Source: CAVYTF01 sp963708205 (GTDB lineage: Bacteria; Bacteroidota; Bacteroidia; Chitinophagales; Chitinophagaceae). Taken from it: a stretch of DNA of 64,000 bases. Shown one piece after another: positions 61,221 through 64,000 of the stretch. The position numbers were made by a program, and so were the translations under genes. The stretch spans positions 1,984,001-2,048,000 of the forward strand of contig OY970196.1 in NCBI GenBank assembly GCA_963708205.1, in the 5' to 3' direction. Under the pieces are notes generated by a model. That model worked only from the letters and a program-made list of their open reading frames with translations, made no database searches and was not told the origin of the DNA. Every line of letters starts with the position of its first letter. The first letter of the stretch is position 1.

Positions 61221-62525
61221 TCAGATACGGTTTATTTCTGCACCTAAACTTTTTAATCGTTCATCAATATATTGATACCCGCGATCGATCTGTTCTATGT
61301 TTTGTATAACACTTTTTCCTTCAGCACTTAAGGCAGCTATCAACAACGCAACACCTGCACGAATATCTGGACTGCTCATGGTAATGCCGCGTAATTTGTA
61401 TTTTCGTCCAAGCCCTATAACCGTTGCCCTGTGCGGATCACAGAGAATTATCTGCGCACCCATGTCTATTAATTTATCAACAAAAAACAACCTGCTTTCA
61501 AACATTTTTTGATGAATGAGCACGCTGCCCATTGCCTGTGTTGCAACCACCAAAACAATACTTAATAAATCAGGAGTAAAGCCAGGCCAGGGATGATCAT
61601 AAATTGTAAGAATGCCTCCATCAAGATGTGTATAAATTTCGTATGTGTCTTGTGATGGAATATAAATATCATCGCCCTGCAACTCCATTTGTATGCCAAG
61701 TTGTTTGAACTTATCCGGTATCACTCCCAAATTTTCATAGCTCACATTTTTTATAGTGATCTCACTTTGTGTCATTGCGGCAAGGCCGATAAAGCTTCCA
61801 ACTTCAATCATATCAGGAAGCATTTTGTGTTCCGTACCACTCAAAAAATCAACACCTTCAATAAGTAATAAATTACTTCCGACACCGGAAATTTTAGCAC
61901 CCATTCTATTAAGCATGCGGCAAAGTTGCTGCACATAAGGCTCGCAGGCTGCGTTATAAATTGTAGTGAAACCCTTTGCCAGCACCGCCGCCATCACAAT
62001 GTTTGCAGTGCCGGTAACAGATGGTTCATCCAACAAAATATTTGCGCCATGAAGAGTTGGTGCAACAAGCTTATAAAAATATAGATCGTTGTTGTATTCT
62101 AATTTTGCTCCCAATTTTTCAAAACCAATAATATGTGTATCTAATCTTCTTCTTCCTATTTTGTCACCGCCGGGTTTTGGAATATATGCTTTTTTTAAAC
62201 GCGCGAGCATAGGACCGGCGATCATTACGCTGCCACGAAGACGTGCACTTTTCTTGCGAAATGTTTCTGAAGCGAGATAATCTTCATCAATATTATTTGC
62301 CTGAAAAATAACAGTGTCAGGAGAAACACGATTTATTTTTACACCAATATCTGCTAATAATTCAATTAGTAAATTAACATCTAAAATGTCTGGAATGTTT
62401 GTAACCGTTACTTCTTCGGGCGTTAGCAACACTGCAGAAATAATTTGCAGCGCTTCATTTTTTGCACCCTGCGGAGTTATTTCTCCCTGTAATTTTTTGC
62501 CACCCTTTACTTCAAATGATGCCAT
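61221..62525 (-). CDS. murA: UDP-N-acetylglucosamine 1-carboxyvinyltransferase, Cys-to-Asp form
   Basis: First committed enzyme of peptidoglycan synthesis; transfers enolpyruvate from PEP to UDP-GlcNAc. The 434-residue protein has GAKNEALQIISAVLL, the loop KPGGDKIGRRRLDTHI, SVTGTANIVMAA and GGILTIYDHPWPGFTPDL. The loop position held by Cys115 in Escherichia coli is Asp121 here. Fosfomycin alkylates that Cys, so natural resistance is expected, as known for MurA forms with Asp. Genes downstream are probably transcribed separately. Confidence 0.96.
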   Translation of the reverse strand: MASFEVKGGKKLQGEITPQGAKNEALQIISAVLLTPEEVTVTNIPDILDVNLLIELLADIGVKINRVSPDTVIFQANNIDEDYLASETFRKKSARLRGSVMIAGPMLARLKKAYIPKPGGDKIGRRRLDTHIIGFEKLGAKLEYNNDLYFYKLVAPTLHGANILLDEPSVTGTANIVMAAVLAKGFTTIYNAACEPYVQQLCRMLNRMGAKISGVGSNLLLIEGVDFLSGTEHKMLPDMIEVGSFIGLAAMTQSEITIKNVSYENLGVIPDKFKQLGIQMELQGDDIYIPSQDTYEIYTHLDGGILTIYDHPWPGFTPDLLSIVLVVATQAMGSVLIHQKMFESRLFFVDKLIDMGAQIILCDPHRATVIGLGRKYKLRGITMSSPDIRAGVALLIAALSAEGKSVIQNIEQIDRGYQYIDERLKSLGAEINRI

Positions 62526-62554
62526 TTATTTTAATTAAAAAATTAAGTAACGAA

Positions 62555-62581
62555 AATAAAAAAGCCAACCGATAGTTGGCT
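62555..62581 (-). terminator. Rho-independent terminator after the DUF4290 gene
   Basis: On the minus strand AGCCAAC (62581-62575) pairs with GTTGGCT (62569-62563) and is followed by TTTTTTATTTT. It lies 45 bases after the DUF4290 stop and 30 bases before murA. Confidence 0.88.
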
Positions 62582-62625
62582 CATAAATATAATTTGATTT
62601 TCTCTTTTAGAAAATTATAAAAGAT

Positions 62626-63366
62626 TTATTTAAAACGTTTTTTGAAATTCTGCGGACGATTACCATTATTATTTCTGTTATCGCGAGGCGCGTTGTTGCG
62701 TGTATTACCATTGCCGATTCTGTTATCGCCGCTGCCTCTGTTATTGTTATCACGCGAATTATTATTTCGCGCAAAATTTCTACGCCCTCCATTGTTTCGC
62801 GGATATTCATCTGATTCAATAACAGCGGGACGATGTTTAATATATGGTGTGTTGCTGAATTCAAGCTTGCCGCCTGTTATCACATTCATTTCAGTGCGAA
62901 TGCCATCATCATGCACCAACTCTTTATGCCAATTGCTATAAACAAGTTTCATGTAATATGCAATTGAGTTTGCAAAACCTTCTTTCTTTTTAGGATCTGC
63001 TTCATTTAATGCCTTATCAATCACGATCTCAATATTTTTTCCTAAATGAGAAAATTTTGGATGCCTTTTAGGATAAGGGAGTGGATCCGGTTTTGCTTTG
63101 TAAGTTTCCTTTTGAGGAATTGGATAGGGGCTTTTTACATCGAGCTTAAAATTGCTGATGAAAAAAAGATGATCCCAAAGCATGTGACGGAAATCTTCAA
63201 CATTTTTCAAATGTGGGTTTAGTAATCCCATCAATTCTATCAACACCTGCGCCTGTTGCTGGCGCTTATCTGTATCTTCAATCGTTAATATATATTCTAC
63301 CATTTTTTGAATATGCCTTCCATACTCGCGCATACTCAAATGGTTTCTTGCCGTATTATATTCCAT
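62626..63366 (-). CDS. DUF4290 protein with Asn/Arg-rich tail
   Basis: A 246-residue protein. Residues 1-185 are the DUF4290 domain restricted to Bacteroidota: MEYNTARNHLSMREYGRHI, then LIELMGLLNPHLKN, DFRHMLWDHLFFIS and FANSIAYYMKLVYSNWH. The tail from about 188 is low complexity: Asn, Arg and Gly dominate, with repeated RDN-type units. It resembles RNA-binding RGG/RNN tails of other proteins. No function is established. Confidence 0.88.
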   Translation of the reverse strand: MEYNTARNHLSMREYGRHIQKMVEYILTIEDTDKRQQQAQVLIELMGLLNPHLKNVEDFRHMLWDHLFFISNFKLDVKSPYPIPQKETYKAKPDPLPYPKRHPKFSHLGKNIEIVIDKALNEADPKKKEGFANSIAYYMKLVYSNWHKELVHDDGIRTEMNVITGGKLEFSNTPYIKHRPAVIESDEYPRNNGGRRNFARNNNSRDNNNRGSGDNRIGNGNTRNNAPRDNRNNNGNRPQNFKKRFK

Positions 63367-63451
63367 GTAAATTTTTATGAAGCGAAGGTAACAAACGTTT
63401 TTTGTTTATGCTTATTATCTGTAAAATCAAGTTTTATGTGTATGAATTTTT

Positions 63452-64000
63452 TTATGATTTACTCACCATTTTTACAACAGGCACAATCATTTCTTCCAAA
63501 CTAACGCCGCCATGCTGAAAAGTATTTTTATAATAATTGACGTAATGATTGTAATTGTTTGGATAACACAAAAAGCCATCTTCTTTAGCAAAAATAAAAG
63601 ATGAATTTACATTTGGAACCGGCAAACCGGCGCTGCGCGGCTCTTTGAAGACAAGCACATCTTTTGCATCGTAATTTAAATTTCGTCCGTGTTTATAACG
63701 AAGATTAGTTGTTGTTTGTTTATCACCGATAACACGATGCGGCGTTTTTACGCGCACACTTCCATGATCAGTTGCAAGAACAAGATTGATTTTTTTATCA
63801 GCAATTTTTTTTAATGCCTGGTGCAAAGGACTATGTTCAAACCAACTTTTTGTGATGCTTCTGTAGCTTGTTTCATCGCCTGCCAATTCTTTCAACACTT
63901 CCATTTCAGTTCTTGCATGGCTCATCATATCTACAAAATTGTAGATGATAATATTAAGATCGTTGTTGAGTAAATTATGAATATTATTTATCAATAATTG
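63452..64000 (-). CDS. porX: PorX, T9SS regulator with PglZ domain (partial)
   Basis: C-terminal 182 residues of PorX, the two-component regulator of type IX secretion whose C-terminal domain is an alkaline phosphatase-like PglZ module. The segment IIYNFVDMMSHARTEMEVLKELAGDE is typical (key part NFVDMMSHARTE), followed by VLATDHGSVRV with catalytic metal ligands, and SLEEMIVPVV at the end. The frame is open through the right edge, so the TTG near 63994 is internal, not a start. The receiver domain lies outside. Confidence 0.9.
   Translation of the reverse strand, partial: QLLINNIHNLLNNDLNIIIYNFVDMMSHARTEMEVLKELAGDETSYRSITKSWFEHSPLHQALKKIADKKINLVLATDHGSVRVKTPHRVIGDKQTTTNLRYKHGRNLNYDAKDVLVFKEPRSAGLPVPNVNSSFIFAKEDGFLCYPNNYNHYVNYYKNTFQHGGVSLEEMIVPVVKMVSKS

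Noticed and set aside
63452..63994. TTG at 63994 as the start of the right-edge gene
   Set aside because: The frame is open to the window edge and the visible part is only the C-terminal third of PorX, so this codon is internal.
1..64000. CRISPR arrays, rRNA, tRNA, prophage or insertion sequence genes
   Set aside because: No evenly spaced direct repeats with spacers, no transposase or integrase frames and no tRNA-type T-arm sequences were seen in the gaps between genes.

Overview
The window is chromosomal DNA from a low-G+C member of the phylum Bacteroidota, most likely family Chitinophagaceae. Four things support this. There are promoter elements of the TAnnTTTG type, two of them with a TTTG box 19-20 bases upstream. 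There are type IX secretion genes and cargo (the C-terminal part of PorX at the right edge, and a LamG/Calx-beta protein with a sorting domain). There are SusC-like/TonB receptors with carboxypeptidase-like plug extensions, DUF4290, DUF5686 and 2TM proteins. There is also a carotenoid operon of the saproxanthin type. The exact genus is not claimed. No phage, insertion sequence, CRISPR array, rRNA or tRNA was found.

Layout. 1-3.5 kb (minus strand): RNase P RNA with its promoter, an Smr-domain protein, ribosomal protein S16 and an alpha-oxoamine synthase (sphingolipid/sulfonolipid type). 3.6-10.5 kb: secreted enzymes (PafA-like phosphatase, S10 peptidase, SGNH lipoprotein), a T9SS cargo protein, and a more G+C-rich island with a structured leader and a fibronectin-like protein of unknown role. 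10.6-24 kb: metabolic and housekeeping genes (icd, lutB, purH, comEC, a separate C-terminal half of CarB, DUF5686 protein, leuS). 24-30 kb: vanadium haloperoxidase, a duplicated DoxX-like membrane protein, and an MFS/trehalase pair. 30-34 kb: dxs and a LytS/LytTR two-component pair.

33.9-39.5 kb is a six-gene minus-strand operon: ECF sigma factor, crtI, crtB, crtD-like, cruF-like, crtZ. Its enzymes fit saproxanthin synthesis except that no lycopene cyclase is present. 39.7-47.9 kb holds lptB, a UmuD-like protein that has lost its catalytic dyad, an ABC exporter, a LolA-like protein and an incomplete ATP synthase operon (a, c, b, delta, alpha). 48-53.8 kb is a TonB receptor/2TM/2TM/TPR/winged-helix run, then a stand-alone sorting-domain-like protein and umuC. 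53.8-64 kb (minus strand) holds an FAH-family hydrolase, a metB-like/TIGR02757/DinB operon, asnB, an AcpH-like protein, an alpha/beta hydrolase, murA with Asp in place of the catalytic Cys, a DUF4290 protein and porX.

The strongest structure not explained by genes is a family of about seven intergenic repeats, each 60-95 bp, built around GTACAAGAGTGCGACGCAA and ending in an A-run. Other points worth following are the catalytically dead UmuD homologue split from umuC, the orphan CarB half, and the fibronectin-like gene with its hairpin-rich leader. All functional calls rest on motif recognition by eye; no database search was run.
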